From Psychrobacter sp. UBA3480 (GTDB lineage Bacteria > Pseudomonadota > Gammaproteobacteria > Pseudomonadales > Moraxellaceae): a DNA stretch of 64,000 nucleotides. The stretch's first letter is position 1. Each line of letters starts with the position of its first letter. Under the pieces are notes generated by a model that was not told the DNA's origin, did not search any database, and worked only from the letters and a program-made list of their open reading frames with translations. Positions 35,440-44,863 of the stretch are shown in pieces. Where the stretch lies: contig NZ_DFQV01000020.1 of NCBI RefSeq assembly GCF_002377945.1, forward strand, positions 191,278 to 255,277. The letters are read 5' to 3'. The position numbers and the translations under genes are program-made.

Positions 35440-37638
35440 ATGGCCACAACCACGGCTGCACCAACGTTAGGCGAAGCGCAAACGCATTTTAGAACTTGTA
35501 CATTGTGCGAGGCAATGTGCGGCGTCGAAATAAAACATGATGGCGAAAAAGTCTTGTCGATTAAAGGGGACAAAAACGATCCCTTTTCACAAGGCTATAT
35601 TTGTCCGAAAGCCACCGCTTTGCAAGATTTGCATGAAGATCCTGACCGTTTGCGTCAGCCGGTAGAGAGAACGGCAGACGGTTGGAAATCTATTAGTTGG
35701 CCAGAAGCGTTGGATAAAGTCGCCGCAGGTATTCAATCCATACAGCAAAAGTATGGTCAAAATGCGTTGGGTGTTTATCTAGGTAATCCTAACGTACATA
35801 ACATGGGTGGTATGTTGACCATCAAACAACTACTTACCAGTTTAAAGACGCGCAGTCGTTTTTCTGCCACTTCTATCGACCAGCTGCCGCATCATATTAT
35901 TAGCATGCATCTGTTTGGTCATATGCTGCGTATTCCAGTTCCCGATGTCAATCACACCCAATACATGCTTATCATCGGTGGCAATCCGCTGGCTTCTAAC
36001 GGCAGTATCATGACTGCGCCCAATATGCGTCAAAAGCTAAAAGATATCAAAGCGCGCGATGGCAAGGTAGTAGTGGTTGATCCCAGACGTACCGAAACTG
36101 CAGACATCGCTAGCGAACACCACTTTATTCGTCCAGCGACGGACGTATTGCTGTTATTAGCTATGCTCAATGAAATCTATACGCAAGGCTATGCGAAGCT
36201 CGATACTAGAGTGGCGGCCTTGGCACCAGAGATCGATCGACTTGCTTTGTTCGCTGAACAATACACGCCTGAGTCAGTTGCAGACATCACGGGTATTACC
36301 GCAGCTGAGATCAAACGTATCGTCAAAGAGTTTTGTGAAGCAGAAAGCTCGGTTTGTTATGGTCGTATGGGTATCTCGGTGCAAGAGTTTGGTTTGCTAA
36401 GCCAATATCTATCTATGGTCATCAATATCGTCACAGGTCGTTTAGATGAAGTGGGCGGACTCATGTTCCCAAATCCTGCCGTTGACGTTGTGAACAGCTC
36501 AGGCCCAGGCTATTTAGGTAAACGCCATAGCCGTGTCAGCAATTTGCCAGATTTTAATGGCGAGTATCCAGTGGTTGCGATGGCAGATGAGATGTTAGTA
36601 GAAGGGGAAGGCCAGTTAAAGGGATTCGTTACGGTCGCTGGTAATCCTGTTTTGAGTACCCCAAATGGTGAAAAGTTAGACGAAGCATTATCACAATTAG
36701 AGTTTATGGTTTCGCTTGATTACTTTGTGACTGAGACCAGTCGCCATGCCAATATTATTCTGCCGCCTGTATCGCCATTAGAGCGCGACCATTATGACAT
36801 TACTTTTAATGGTTTTGCCGTGCACAATGTCGCCAAATACTCGCCTGCTTTGTTTGATAAAACTGACGATACCAAGCATGACTGGGAGATTTATTTAGGA
36901 TTGGCTGACCGCTTAGACAAAGATGCGCCAGAAGCAACGCAAAAAGAACGTGCCGCGACAAAAGCCTTTGGTCCTAAATTCTTGTTAGAGCAAGGTCTTA
37001 AGTATGGCCCTTATAAAGAGGTGACATTTGAAGCGCTAGTCGAAAATCCACATGGTATCGACTTAGGTCCGTTGCATCGTATGTTGCCAGAGGCTATTAA
37101 ACACGCCGATAAACAAATTCATCTTCATGTCGATTTTTATCAGTCAGATTTGGCACGTGTCAAAGAGATGGTACAGCAGTACAACAGTAATGAGATTTTG
37201 CTAATCGGTCGTCGTCATGTACGTAGCAACAATTCATGGTTGCACAATAGCCATCGATTGGTAAAAGGTAAATCTCGCTGTACATTGATGCTGCACCCGC
37301 AAACAGCAGCACAACATGGCATTGCAGATGGTCAAGATGTCAGAGTAACTTCTCGAGTGGGTAGCGTGGTCATTGCAGCAGAAGTGACGGATGAGCTGAT
37401 GCCAGGAGTGGTCAGTATCCCGCATGGCTTTGGTCACGGTCGTAAAGGGGTTAAGCAAAAGATTGCGCAAGCACATGCAGGGGTTAGCGTTAATGATTTG
37501 ACCGATGAGACGTTGATTGATCAGTTGAGTGGTAATGCTGCAGTCAACGGTGTGCCTGTGCAACTAGAAGCATTGGATATGGGTGCAGATGGTTTATCTA
37601 CTGCTACAGAGACTGTAGCGGAAGGCGCACTAGCATAA
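35440..37638 (+). CDS. Molybdopterin-dependent oxidoreductase
   Basis: A 732-aa protein of the DMSO-reductase superfamily. The N-terminal [4Fe-4S] site CTLCEAMCGVEI (third ligand after 3 residues) is followed by a fourth cysteine in QGYICPKA, then the GNPLASNG pterin-binding region, VVVDPRRTETA, and the C-terminal molydopterin-dinucleotide domain (LIGRRHVRSNNSWLHN). At the place of the Mo-ligating Cys/Sec in formate dehydrogenases the sequence is SATSIDQLPHH, so the ligand differs. No signal peptide, so cytoplasmic. Substrate unknown. The ATG at 35440 has a GGGAGAG ribosome site; a weaker ATG is at 35401. Confidence 0.88.
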   Translation: MATTTAAPTLGEAQTHFRTCTLCEAMCGVEIKHDGEKVLSIKGDKNDPFSQGYICPKATALQDLHEDPDRLRQPVERTADGWKSISWPEALDKVAAGIQSIQQKYGQNALGVYLGNPNVHNMGGMLTIKQLLTSLKTRSRFSATSIDQLPHHIISMHLFGHMLRIPVPDVNHTQYMLIIGGNPLASNGSIMTAPNMRQKLKDIKARDGKVVVVDPRRTETADIASEHHFIRPATDVLLLLAMLNEIYTQGYAKLDTRVAALAPEIDRLALFAEQYTPESVADITGITAAEIKRIVKEFCEAESSVCYGRMGISVQEFGLLSQYLSMVINIVTGRLDEVGGLMFPNPAVDVVNSSGPGYLGKRHSRVSNLPDFNGEYPVVAMADEMLVEGEGQLKGFVTVAGNPVLSTPNGEKLDEALSQLEFMVSLDYFVTETSRHANIILPPVSPLERDHYDITFNGFAVHNVAKYSPALFDKTDDTKHDWEIYLGLADRLDKDAPEATQKERAATKAFGPKFLLEQGLKYGPYKEVTFEALVENPHGIDLGPLHRMLPEAIKHADKQIHLHVDFYQSDLARVKEMVQQYNSNEILLIGRRHVRSNNSWLHNSHRLVKGKSRCTLMLHPQTAAQHGIADGQDVRVTSRVGSVVIAAEVTDELMPGVVSIPHGFGHGRKGVKQKIAQAHAGVSVNDLTDETLIDQLSGNAAVNGVPVQLEALDMGADGLSTATETVAEGALA

Positions 37639-37664
37639 AGTTAATCGCAAGTTCATAGACATGC

Positions 37665-37700
37665 AAAAAAGGCGTTTACGTAAAGTGAGCGCCTTTTTTT
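37665..37700. terminator. Terminator between the oxidoreductase and dadA
   Basis: Stem AAAAAAGGCG / CGCCTTTTTT with a 15-base loop; T run on the plus strand and A/T flank on the minus strand. Confidence 0.8.
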
Positions 37701-37731
37701 TGTTTGCAATTTAAATATATCGCTGATCCGA

Positions 37732-39057
37732 TTAAACGCTCATGCCGATAAAGTCAAAATCGACATTAGGGGTTTCGCCTTGGATTAACAAACTAAGGGC
37801 TTTTGCAGAGCCGCAAGAGTGGGTCCAACCAAGCGTACCATGACCAGTATTGAGCCATAAATTATCAAAAGTCGCTGAAGCGTTATGACTGCCATGTTTG
37901 ACTTGTCCGCAGTGTGCGCGACCAATAAGGGGCACGTTCGATGGGGTCATTGGGCGCAGTCCTGTCCAATATTGCACCGAGTTTGCGATAATACCTTTCG
38001 GAAATAATTGCTGCACGCGCCGAGTGATGGCTTCACAGCGCGTGGCATTTAAGTCTAGGTTATAGCCATTAAATTCAGCTGTACCAGCGACTCGCAATTT
38101 GTCACCCAGTCGTGAAGTGACCAGCTTAAATTCATCATCAATTAGACTAACAAAAGGCGCTAAATGCGGTGCACGTGGATTCACCGTATAGGTAGCCGAA
38201 TAACCTTTTGCTGGAAATATTGGCGCGTGTATCCCCAAAGGTTTTAGTAGAGGTACGCTATAGCTGCCAAGCGCGACCACATGACTATCAGCCGTGAAAG
38301 TCTGCGCGTTTTCGCCTTTTGGACGGATAGTCATACTATGTACATGCGGACGGGCAGAGTCAGCATCAGCATTGAGTGCCAAAATCTCGGTATCATATAA
38401 AAACTGTACGCCAGCATCGATACAGCGCTGCGCCAAGCGCTGGGTAAACAGGTGCGCATTGCCAGACTCATCACGGCTGGTATAGGTTGCTCCAGTGAGC
38501 TTATGCGCAATTGGGTAAAGCGCTGGTTCTAAGTTGACGGCATTATTGATATCAATCACATGGCGCTCACAACCAAGCGCTTGCATGCGTTCAGTGGGTT
38601 CGATAGCCGCATCAAACTCTGCCTGATTGGTATAAAAATGCATGATACCGCGTGTTTGCTGCTCGTAGTTGATACCAATATCCGCGCGCAGCTGTTGTAG
38701 GGTATCTCTTGAATATAGACCTAAGCGCACCATTTGCACTAGATTGGCATCGGCTCTATCAGCGCGGCACTCTTGCAAAAACTGCATGGCCCATTTGAGC
38801 TGCGCTTTATCCGCACGCAAGCGATACAGTAGCGGAGCATCCTCTTTAAACAGCCACTTGAGCGCTTTCATCGGGGTCGCAGGATTGGCCCAAGGCGTGG
38901 CATGTGAAACAGATATTTGACCGCCGTTGGCAAATGACGTCTGCATACCTGCCGCCGGTTCGCGCTCAATCACGGTCACATCATAGCCTGCCTGACGTAG
39001 ATACCATGCGGTGGTCACGCCCACCACGCCTGCTCCGAGTACCGCAATATGTGTCAT
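37732..39057 (-). CDS. dadA: D-amino acid dehydrogenase (small subunit type) DadA
   Basis: A membrane-linked FAD enzyme that oxidises D-alanine and other D-amino acids. The protein from the chosen ATG (MTHIAVLGAGVVG) is 441 aa, close to E. coli DadA (432 aa). The FAD motif GAGVVGVTTAWYL is at residues 7-19, followed by QTSFANGGQIS, and a C-terminal NTGHGTLGWTHSCGSAK. The open frame extends 37 codons upstream and would overlap ygfZ; the shorter start fits the family. No alr (dadX) racemase gene is adjacent. Confidence 0.88.
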   Translation of the reverse strand: MTHIAVLGAGVVGVTTAWYLRQAGYDVTVIEREPAAGMQTSFANGGQISVSHATPWANPATPMKALKWLFKEDAPLLYRLRADKAQLKWAMQFLQECRADRADANLVQMVRLGLYSRDTLQQLRADIGINYEQQTRGIMHFYTNQAEFDAAIEPTERMQALGCERHVIDINNAVNLEPALYPIAHKLTGATYTSRDESGNAHLFTQRLAQRCIDAGVQFLYDTEILALNADADSARPHVHSMTIRPKGENAQTFTADSHVVALGSYSVPLLKPLGIHAPIFPAKGYSATYTVNPRAPHLAPFVSLIDDEFKLVTSRLGDKLRVAGTAEFNGYNLDLNATRCEAITRRVQQLFPKGIIANSVQYWTGLRPMTPSNVPLIGRAHCGQVKHGSHNASATFDNLWLNTGHGTLGWTHSCGSAKALSLLIQGETPNVDFDFIGMSV

Positions 39058-39148
39058 AGGATTCTCTATGCTCATGTTAGTCATGACAGTCGCGCTGTAT
39101 TGAACGACCATCACCTTTACTGCGTCGCTTGCCTGATTCGATGTGCTT

Positions 39149-39901
39149 TTATTTCGGGCGCGCAACATCTACTTGTAGTGCAGCTGGCAAGTCCAATATG
39201 CTCAAATCGCTTTCTGCCAATTGTTCAGGACGCGCCACGACCAAAGCGGTAAAGCCCTCATAATTTTTCATTGCATTGACCACTTGGATTTTATCAATCT
39301 TGTCACCTGCGTTTGGTGTCTCACCAGTGCCTTTTACATAGTGCAAAAATGCTTTGGGTGCAGATTTAAAGTAGATGCGAGCGATGACTTCTTGGCCCAA
39401 GTAGCAGCCTTTATCATAGTCCATGCCGCCGCGCTGATGTAGACGCAGCTCTTGCGGTTGGAACTCTCCTTGAGTCGTAGCTACAATCCAATAATTACCA
39501 GTAGCTAAGCTGCATGCCATCCAAGCCTGCGTATCCTCAGCAGTATTATGGTCGTCTTTATGGCTAAAAGTTGGCTCATCTGCTAACACACAAGGATAAA
39601 TCGCTGCTGGTGCACTGGTCTCAAATTTAGAAAACGCCCCGTACTTATTAAGATGCGCCTGCAAAGACTCAGCACAGTCGCTACTGATGACCACATCATA
39701 ATGTTTCTCTGCTTGTTTTTTGATCCAGATACCGAACTCAATACGACCTTTTAAGTTACCGATGGCGGCGGCCTGATAGCTCAGCCCGAGCTTGGTAACG
39801 TCACAAGTCAATTGCCCTTGCAAGAATTTTTCGGCATCTTCGCCTTGGATAGTTAATTGCGAAAACTGCGGTACAGCTGATAAATTTGAAGACTGAGTCA
39901 T
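39149..39901 (-). CDS. ygfZ: YgfZ/GcvT-like folate-binding protein
   Basis: A 250-aa protein of the YgfZ family, which in E. coli supports maturation or repair of iron-sulfur enzymes such as MiaB. The signature KGCYLGQEVIAR (K-G-C-Y-x-G-Q-E) is present, with the N-terminal FLQGQLTCDV segment. It lies upstream of dadA on the same strand with a 91-base gap. Confidence 0.9.
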   Translation of the reverse strand: MTQSSNLSAVPQFSQLTIQGEDAEKFLQGQLTCDVTKLGLSYQAAAIGNLKGRIEFGIWIKKQAEKHYDVVISSDCAESLQAHLNKYGAFSKFETSAPAAIYPCVLADEPTFSHKDDHNTAEDTQAWMACSLATGNYWIVATTQGEFQPQELRLHQRGGMDYDKGCYLGQEVIARIYFKSAPKAFLHYVKGTGETPNAGDKIDKIQVVNAMKNYEGFTALVVARPEQLAESDLSILDLPAALQVDVARPK

Positions 39902-40197
39902 TGTTATTATCCTTCTGATGAGAGCTTACTTATTAATATATAGGGTAAATCGAAGTGATAAAAAATTATATGGGTGCTTTTATCATTGACAGCATCTGTG
40001 CACATAAATCTAAATGAGGCTAAGAAGAGTACCACAAAAAACCCTGCCATAAAAAACGTCATTACTAAGTGATGGGTTAAGCGTTAAATTGGGCATAGCG
40101 TTTGATTTTCAAGCTTACAAATTGGTTAAAGATGGTGAGTTACGGTACAATATCAGCTCTACAATTAACCTAATGTACGATGGCTGCCGAGGAAATA

Positions 40198-40551
40198 ATG
40201 AGCTTACCAAATTGCCCTAAATGTGATGCTGAATATACGTATGAAGATGGTGCGTTACTGGTATGTCCTATGTGTGCTCATGAATGGACGGCGGCTGAGA
40301 CTGATGCAGCGCAAGCTGAAGACCAAGACGCAGTTATTCGTGATGCTGTTGGCAATGAGCTACAGGACGGCGATGCGGTGACGGTTATTAAAGACCTAAA
40401 AGTCAAAGGCTCTTCAATCGTGATTAAAGTAGGAACGAAAGCGAAAAGCATACGTCTGTTGCCAGATGCTACTGACGGTCATGATATCGACTGTAAACTT
40501 GATGGCTACGGACCAATGAAGCTTAAGTCTTCTGTGGTCAAAAAAGCTTAA
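40198..40551 (+). CDS. yjdM: PhnA/YjdM-family zinc-ribbon protein
   Basis: A 117-aa protein with an N-terminal zinc ribbon (CPKCDAEY ... CPMCAHEW) and the conserved C-terminal domain beginning [20 protein letters not shown] and ending [18 protein letters not shown]. It was once thought to take part in phosphonate metabolism; its function is unsettled. I chose the ATG at 40198 because GAGGA lies just upstream and the protein then starts like E. coli YjdM. Confidence 0.9.
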   Translation: MSLPNCPKCDAEYTYEDGALLVCPMCAHEWTAAETDAAQAEDQDAVIRDAVGNELQDGDAVTVIKDLKVKGSSIVIKVGTKAKSIRLLPDATDGHDIDCKLDGYGPMKLKSSVVKKA

Positions 40552-40654
40552 ATTGTAAAAACTTCTTGAAAGATTCGATAATAAACAAATATAAAGCAGA
40601 CGTTTAATTACAAAACATTGTCGTTATAAATGTCGCTATAAGTAGAGAATAATT

Positions 40655-41956
40655 ATGAGTACTAAAAACGAACAGCTCTTTGCACAAGCACGTAAACATA
40701 TCCCAGGTGGTGTTAACTCACCGGTTCGCGCCTTTGCAGGAGTTGGTGGGACGCCAATCTTTATGCACCGTGCTAATGGTAGCAAAATTTATGACACCGA
40801 AGACAATGCTTATATTGACTATGTTGGCTCGTGGGGCCCAATGATTTTGGGTCATGCGCACCCAAAAGTCATCGATGCGGTAAAAAAAGCGGCTGATGAT
40901 GGTCTAAGCTTTGGTACGCCCACACCGTTCGAGACGACAGTTGCAGATAAAATTTGCGAAATCGTACCAAGCGTTGAGATGATTCGTATGACCAGTTCTG
41001 GTACAGAAGCGACCATGAGTGCGATTCGCTTGGCACGTGGTTATACTCAGCGTGACAAAATCGTTAAGTTCGAAGGTTGCTACCATGGGCATTCAGACAG
41101 CTTGTTGGTAAAAGCTGGCTCTGGCATGCTTGATATTGGTGAGCCAACGTCGAAAGGCGTGCCAGCAGACTTTGCTAAGCATACCATTACGATTCCTTAT
41201 AATGATCCGCAAGCGATTAAGGACTGCTTTGAGAAATGGGGTGAAGAAATTGCCTGCGTTATCTTAGAGCCTATCGCTGGCAACATGAACATGGTTATCC
41301 CAACACAAGAGTTTCATGATACGTTGCGCGCAGAATGTACAGCCAATGGCGCAGTATTGATTTTTGATGAAGTGATGACGGGCTTCCGTGTTGGTCTTGG
41401 CGGTGCGCAAGCCCATTTTGGTATTGACCCAGACTTGACCTGTTTCGGTAAAATCATCGGTGCTGGCTTACCCGTTGGTGCTTTCGGTGGTAAAAAAGAA
41501 GTCATGTCTTGCATCGCGCCACTTGGCGGTGTCTATCAAGCTGGCACGTTATCAGGCAATCCACTAGCGATGCGCGCTGGCATTGCCATGTTTGAAGACT
41601 TAACTGCAGAAGGTTTCTACGACGAGTTAGCAGCAAAAGTTGATCGTCTAGTAGACGGTTTCCAAGCAGCAGCTGACAAACATGGTATTCATCTACGTAC
41701 CAATAAGCTTGGCGGTATGTTTGGCATGTTCTTTGTCAAAGACGGTGCAACCGAAACGCCAAAGAACTTCGATGACGTGACAGAGTGCGATATGGACGTA
41801 TTCAATACTTTCTTCCACGGTATGCTAGATCGCGGTATTTACTTGGCACCATCAGCTTATGAAGCAGGCTTTATGTCTATCAAGCATAGCGACGAAGATA
41901 TTGATGCGTCAATCAATGCGGCTGATGAGATATTTGCAGAAATGGCAAAAGCATAG
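40655..41956 (+). CDS. hemL: Glutamate-1-semialdehyde 2,1-aminomutase HemL
   Basis: A PLP enzyme producing 5-aminolevulinate in the C5 pathway, downstream of HemA. The 433-aa protein has [18 protein letters not shown] at the start, the [18 protein letters not shown] block, DEVMTGFRV, the PLP-binding Lys in [16 protein letters not shown], and [13 protein letters not shown]. hemA, which makes its substrate, begins at the right edge of the window 21 kb away. A terminator follows. Confidence 0.96.
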   Translation: MSTKNEQLFAQARKHIPGGVNSPVRAFAGVGGTPIFMHRANGSKIYDTEDNAYIDYVGSWGPMILGHAHPKVIDAVKKAADDGLSFGTPTPFETTVADKICEIVPSVEMIRMTSSGTEATMSAIRLARGYTQRDKIVKFEGCYHGHSDSLLVKAGSGMLDIGEPTSKGVPADFAKHTITIPYNDPQAIKDCFEKWGEEIACVILEPIAGNMNMVIPTQEFHDTLRAECTANGAVLIFDEVMTGFRVGLGGAQAHFGIDPDLTCFGKIIGAGLPVGAFGGKKEVMSCIAPLGGVYQAGTLSGNPLAMRAGIAMFEDLTAEGFYDELAAKVDRLVDGFQAAADKHGIHLRTNKLGGMFGMFFVKDGATETPKNFDDVTECDMDVFNTFFHGMLDRGIYLAPSAYEAGFMSIKHSDEDIDASINAADEIFAEMAKA

Positions 41957-42000
41957 TTTAGCCATGTAAGTTATTAGCTAACTAAAAAGTTAAAGCTTAA

Positions 42001-42041
42001 AAAACCAGCGAGATCATCCTGTGATCTTTGCTGGTTTTTTT
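42001..42041. terminator. Terminator after hemL
   Basis: A long stem AAAACCAGCGAGATCA / TGATCTTTGCTGGTTTT (one mismatch) with a 5-base loop and seven Ts. Confidence 0.9.
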
Positions 42042-42220
42042 GTTTATCGATATCTTATTTATAATCGTATTGGGAATAATATAAAGTATTTTCGAAGATT
42101 GTTTGTATAGACATTAGCGTGACTGATGCTTATACAGTTCTTGCCTGCGCGTCCGAAAAACAGACAACAAGTTATGATATTCTGAGGTAAACCCAGACAA
42201 TTAAGCAAGGATGCAAACGA

Positions 42221-43942
42221 ATGAGTATCATTACTTCTAGCAATACCGCGCCACTATGGCAAGCCACTTACGACCAATACGGCCTAGACAATCATTTGGA
42301 TGTATTGGAAGGTAAGCACAACCTAATTGACTTACTGCAACCAAAGATTGAACAGCATAGTGAATTGCCAGCTTTTAGTATGGGTGCGGCGTCGCTCACT
42401 TTTGGACAGTTAAACATTGCCAGTCGACGTTTCGCTGCTTTTTTACAAGCGCAAGGTATTGAGAAAGGCGACCGCATTGCGGTACAACTGCCAAATATCC
42501 TGCAGTATGCCGTGGTGCTATTAGGTTGCCTACGTGCAGGTGTGGTATTGGTCAATGTCAATCCCATGTATACCCAATATGAATTGGCACATCAGCTCAC
42601 TGACGCTCAAGCCTGTGGTCTAATTGTGCTAGATGGTATGAGCACTGCTTATGAGCAATTAGATGACACAGTCAAAGCGCAGTTGAAATGGGTGGTCAGA
42701 TGTTCCATTGATCCTAGCATTGCTGATAACGACATTGCCTTGCTCAGTCAAATTGGCACAGCACAATCTGCGAACACAGATGAGCAAACACATTCCTCGA
42801 CCGAATTATCAAATGAATCATCACAGCACAACATAATGTTTGCACATATTATGCAGGCCTATGGTGCAGAAGCGTTCAAAACAGTTACGATTGAACGTGA
42901 AGATTTGGCGCTACTGCAATATACAGGCGGTACGACTGGCAAGCCAAAAGGCGCCATGCTAACTCATTATAATGTCATGGCCAATGTCTGCCAGTGCTAT
43001 GCGATGTTTGGTAAAACGATTGAAGCCAATCGTAGCGAGCAGATTAAAATACTTAATCCCTTACCGCTTTATCATATTTTTTCGTTTACGGTCTGCAGCT
43101 TGCTAGGTCTTTATGGCGGCTGGGAAGATATATTGGTCACCAATCCACGTGATATCGATGGTTTAGTGAATACCATTGAACAGCACCGACCTCATGTTAT
43201 CCCTTCAGTGAATACATTATTCATTGGCATGCTGCATCATCCAAAATTCGCTAGTCTAGATTTTAGTCGTTTAGCCTTATCTATCGGTGGCGGCACAGCG
43301 ATTATTAAAGCGGTCTCTGATCAATGGCAGCAAGTGACAGGTATGATTATTAGCGAAGGCTATGGAATGTCTGAGACGGCGCCTGTTATTTCTTTCAATC
43401 CGTCTGGCATTACAGAGTTCAATGGCAGCGTTGGACTGCCATTGGCTTTGACAGATATCCATATCATTGATGAGAATGGGAATACGTGCCCAGTAGGTAC
43501 AAGGGGTGAGGTCTGTATCAAAGGGCCTCAGGTCATGCGCGGTTATTGGCAGCGAGACAATGCAGATACTTTTACCCCAAATGGCTACTTTAGATCAGGT
43601 GATATCGGCGTTATGAATGATGAGGGGTTTTTGACACTCGTCGACCGTAAAAAGGACATGATACTGGTATCAGGATTTAACGTATATCCCAATGAAGTAG
43701 AGGCTGCGCTGACTGAACATCCCAAAGTGCTCGAAGTCGCTGTAGTCGGGGTGGCAGATGACCATAGCGGGGAAGTGCCAAAAGCGTTTGTGGTCAAAAA
43801 AGACGCGGATCTCACCGTAGAGGAGCTAAAAGACTTTGCAAGCAAGCGTTTAACTGGTTATAAGCGTCCACAGTCCTATGAGTTTATCGATGAGCTACCT
43901 AAGACTGCTGTTGGCAAAATATTACGCAAATCCTTACGATAA
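42221..43942 (+). CDS. fadD: Long-chain fatty acid-CoA ligase
   Basis: An adenylate-forming enzyme activating fatty acids to acyl-CoA. The 573-aa length is close to E. coli FadD (561 aa). The AMP-binding P-loop is YTGGTTGKPKGAMLTH; later motifs are EGYGMSETAPV, RSGDIGVMNDEGFLTLVDRK and the catalytic Lys in PKTAVGKILR. A short Ser/Thr/Gln-rich insert sits before the P-loop. It probably supplies acyl-CoA to the acyl-CoA dehydrogenase and PlsB. Several FadD paralogues can coexist in this group, so the symbol is tentative. Confidence 0.88.
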   Translation: MSIITSSNTAPLWQATYDQYGLDNHLDVLEGKHNLIDLLQPKIEQHSELPAFSMGAASLTFGQLNIASRRFAAFLQAQGIEKGDRIAVQLPNILQYAVVLLGCLRAGVVLVNVNPMYTQYELAHQLTDAQACGLIVLDGMSTAYEQLDDTVKAQLKWVVRCSIDPSIADNDIALLSQIGTAQSANTDEQTHSSTELSNESSQHNIMFAHIMQAYGAEAFKTVTIEREDLALLQYTGGTTGKPKGAMLTHYNVMANVCQCYAMFGKTIEANRSEQIKILNPLPLYHIFSFTVCSLLGLYGGWEDILVTNPRDIDGLVNTIEQHRPHVIPSVNTLFIGMLHHPKFASLDFSRLALSIGGGTAIIKAVSDQWQQVTGMIISEGYGMSETAPVISFNPSGITEFNGSVGLPLALTDIHIIDENGNTCPVGTRGEVCIKGPQVMRGYWQRDNADTFTPNGYFRSGDIGVMNDEGFLTLVDRKKDMILVSGFNVYPNEVEAALTEHPKVLEVAVVGVADDHSGEVPKAFVVKKDADLTVEELKDFASKRLTGYKRPQSYEFIDELPKTAVGKILRKSLR

Positions 43943-44002
43943 GAAATGTGTCGTTTCGCTTATAGAAATTAGCTGACATCAATGAAGCTATCAATATAAT
44001 TG

Positions 44003-44038
44003 AAAACTGGGCCGCTAAAAATAGTAGCCCAGTTTTTT
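44003..44038. terminator. Terminator between fadD and the Mpo1-like gene
   Basis: Stem AAAACTGGGC / GCCCAGTTTTTT with a 14-base loop. Confidence 0.8.
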
Positions 44039-44067
44039 TGTCACTTAATTTATATGACGACTAAACG

Positions 44068-44472
44068 TTATCGTGCTTTATCAAACTTACGATCTCTCAA
44101 GCTCAGATTACCTCGTAGCACATCGCTATACATACGAAAATCGCTGACAAAGCTTTTCAATGGAAACTTAAAAGAAGCAGGCTTATTCTTTTCAAAGAAA
44201 AAATGTCCAACCCATGCGCAGGCATATCCAGCGGCAATGCCCTTTACCAAAGGCTTAGCTGAGCCAGTTTTGACAGACTTTGCCAGTCCTAATAAGCCAA
44301 AGCTACTGCCTGCGAAATGTAGGCGGCGACAGGCCATGTTTTGATGCTCATCTAAGTAAAAATCATAAAATGCCTGTTTGGGCAAATTTTCAGTTTTTAC
44401 CATGTCTTTTTTAGCGCTACTAATAGGGGTTTCAGTATTTTGGGTAGCGTCTTTTGTAGTGGTCTGATTCAT
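44068..44472 (-). CDS. Mpo1/DUF962-family membrane protein
   Basis: A 134-aa protein matching the DUF962 family (yeast Mpo1, an ER 2-hydroxy-fatty-acid dioxygenase). The characteristic histidine and aromatic pattern is present: FYDFYLDEHQNMACRRLHF, then GYACAWVGHFFFEKNKPA and FKFPLKSFVSDFRMY. One or two short hydrophobic segments lie between the His motifs. An Fe-dependent lipid oxygenase role is known only for eukaryotic members; here it is inference. It converges with fadD. Confidence 0.78.
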   Translation of the reverse strand: MNQTTTKDATQNTETPISSAKKDMVKTENLPKQAFYDFYLDEHQNMACRRLHFAGSSFGLLGLAKSVKTGSAKPLVKGIAAGYACAWVGHFFFEKNKPASFKFPLKSFVSDFRMYSDVLRGNLSLRDRKFDKAR

Positions 44473-44863
44473 TTGACTAGCTTCCTTGCTGGTGAGGTTG
44501 ATAACTATTAATTGCAGATGGTTTTTAACCGATTAGTTGGTGGCTTTTGAAGTAAATTGTACGGATAAAAATTCTGTAAATAACGGTTTTTTATCATGAT
44601 ATTGATAGCTTTCAATGTAGCAAACCGATATGCGTAACACAAGCGCTAGATGCTGAGCCGATACCTGTCAGTTTATAAGGTGGTCGTCGATATCCCTGCT
44701 ACAACTTTGCATTGCTTGCGAGTGTTTGGCATAAATGCTTTAATGACAAAATTGCCCTGATTTTTGTGGTTATGACTTTTTTCTATACATGTGATTTTAT
44801 AACTATATAGCACGTGATTTTGGTAAACTATCCACTCTCTCTAACACGGTGACGACTTGTCCT
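44473..44863. other. Intergenic region between divergent genes
   Basis: About 390 AT-rich bases between the Mpo1-like gene and ppx. No ORF, repeat or hairpin stands out; it must contain both promoters. Confidence 0.4.
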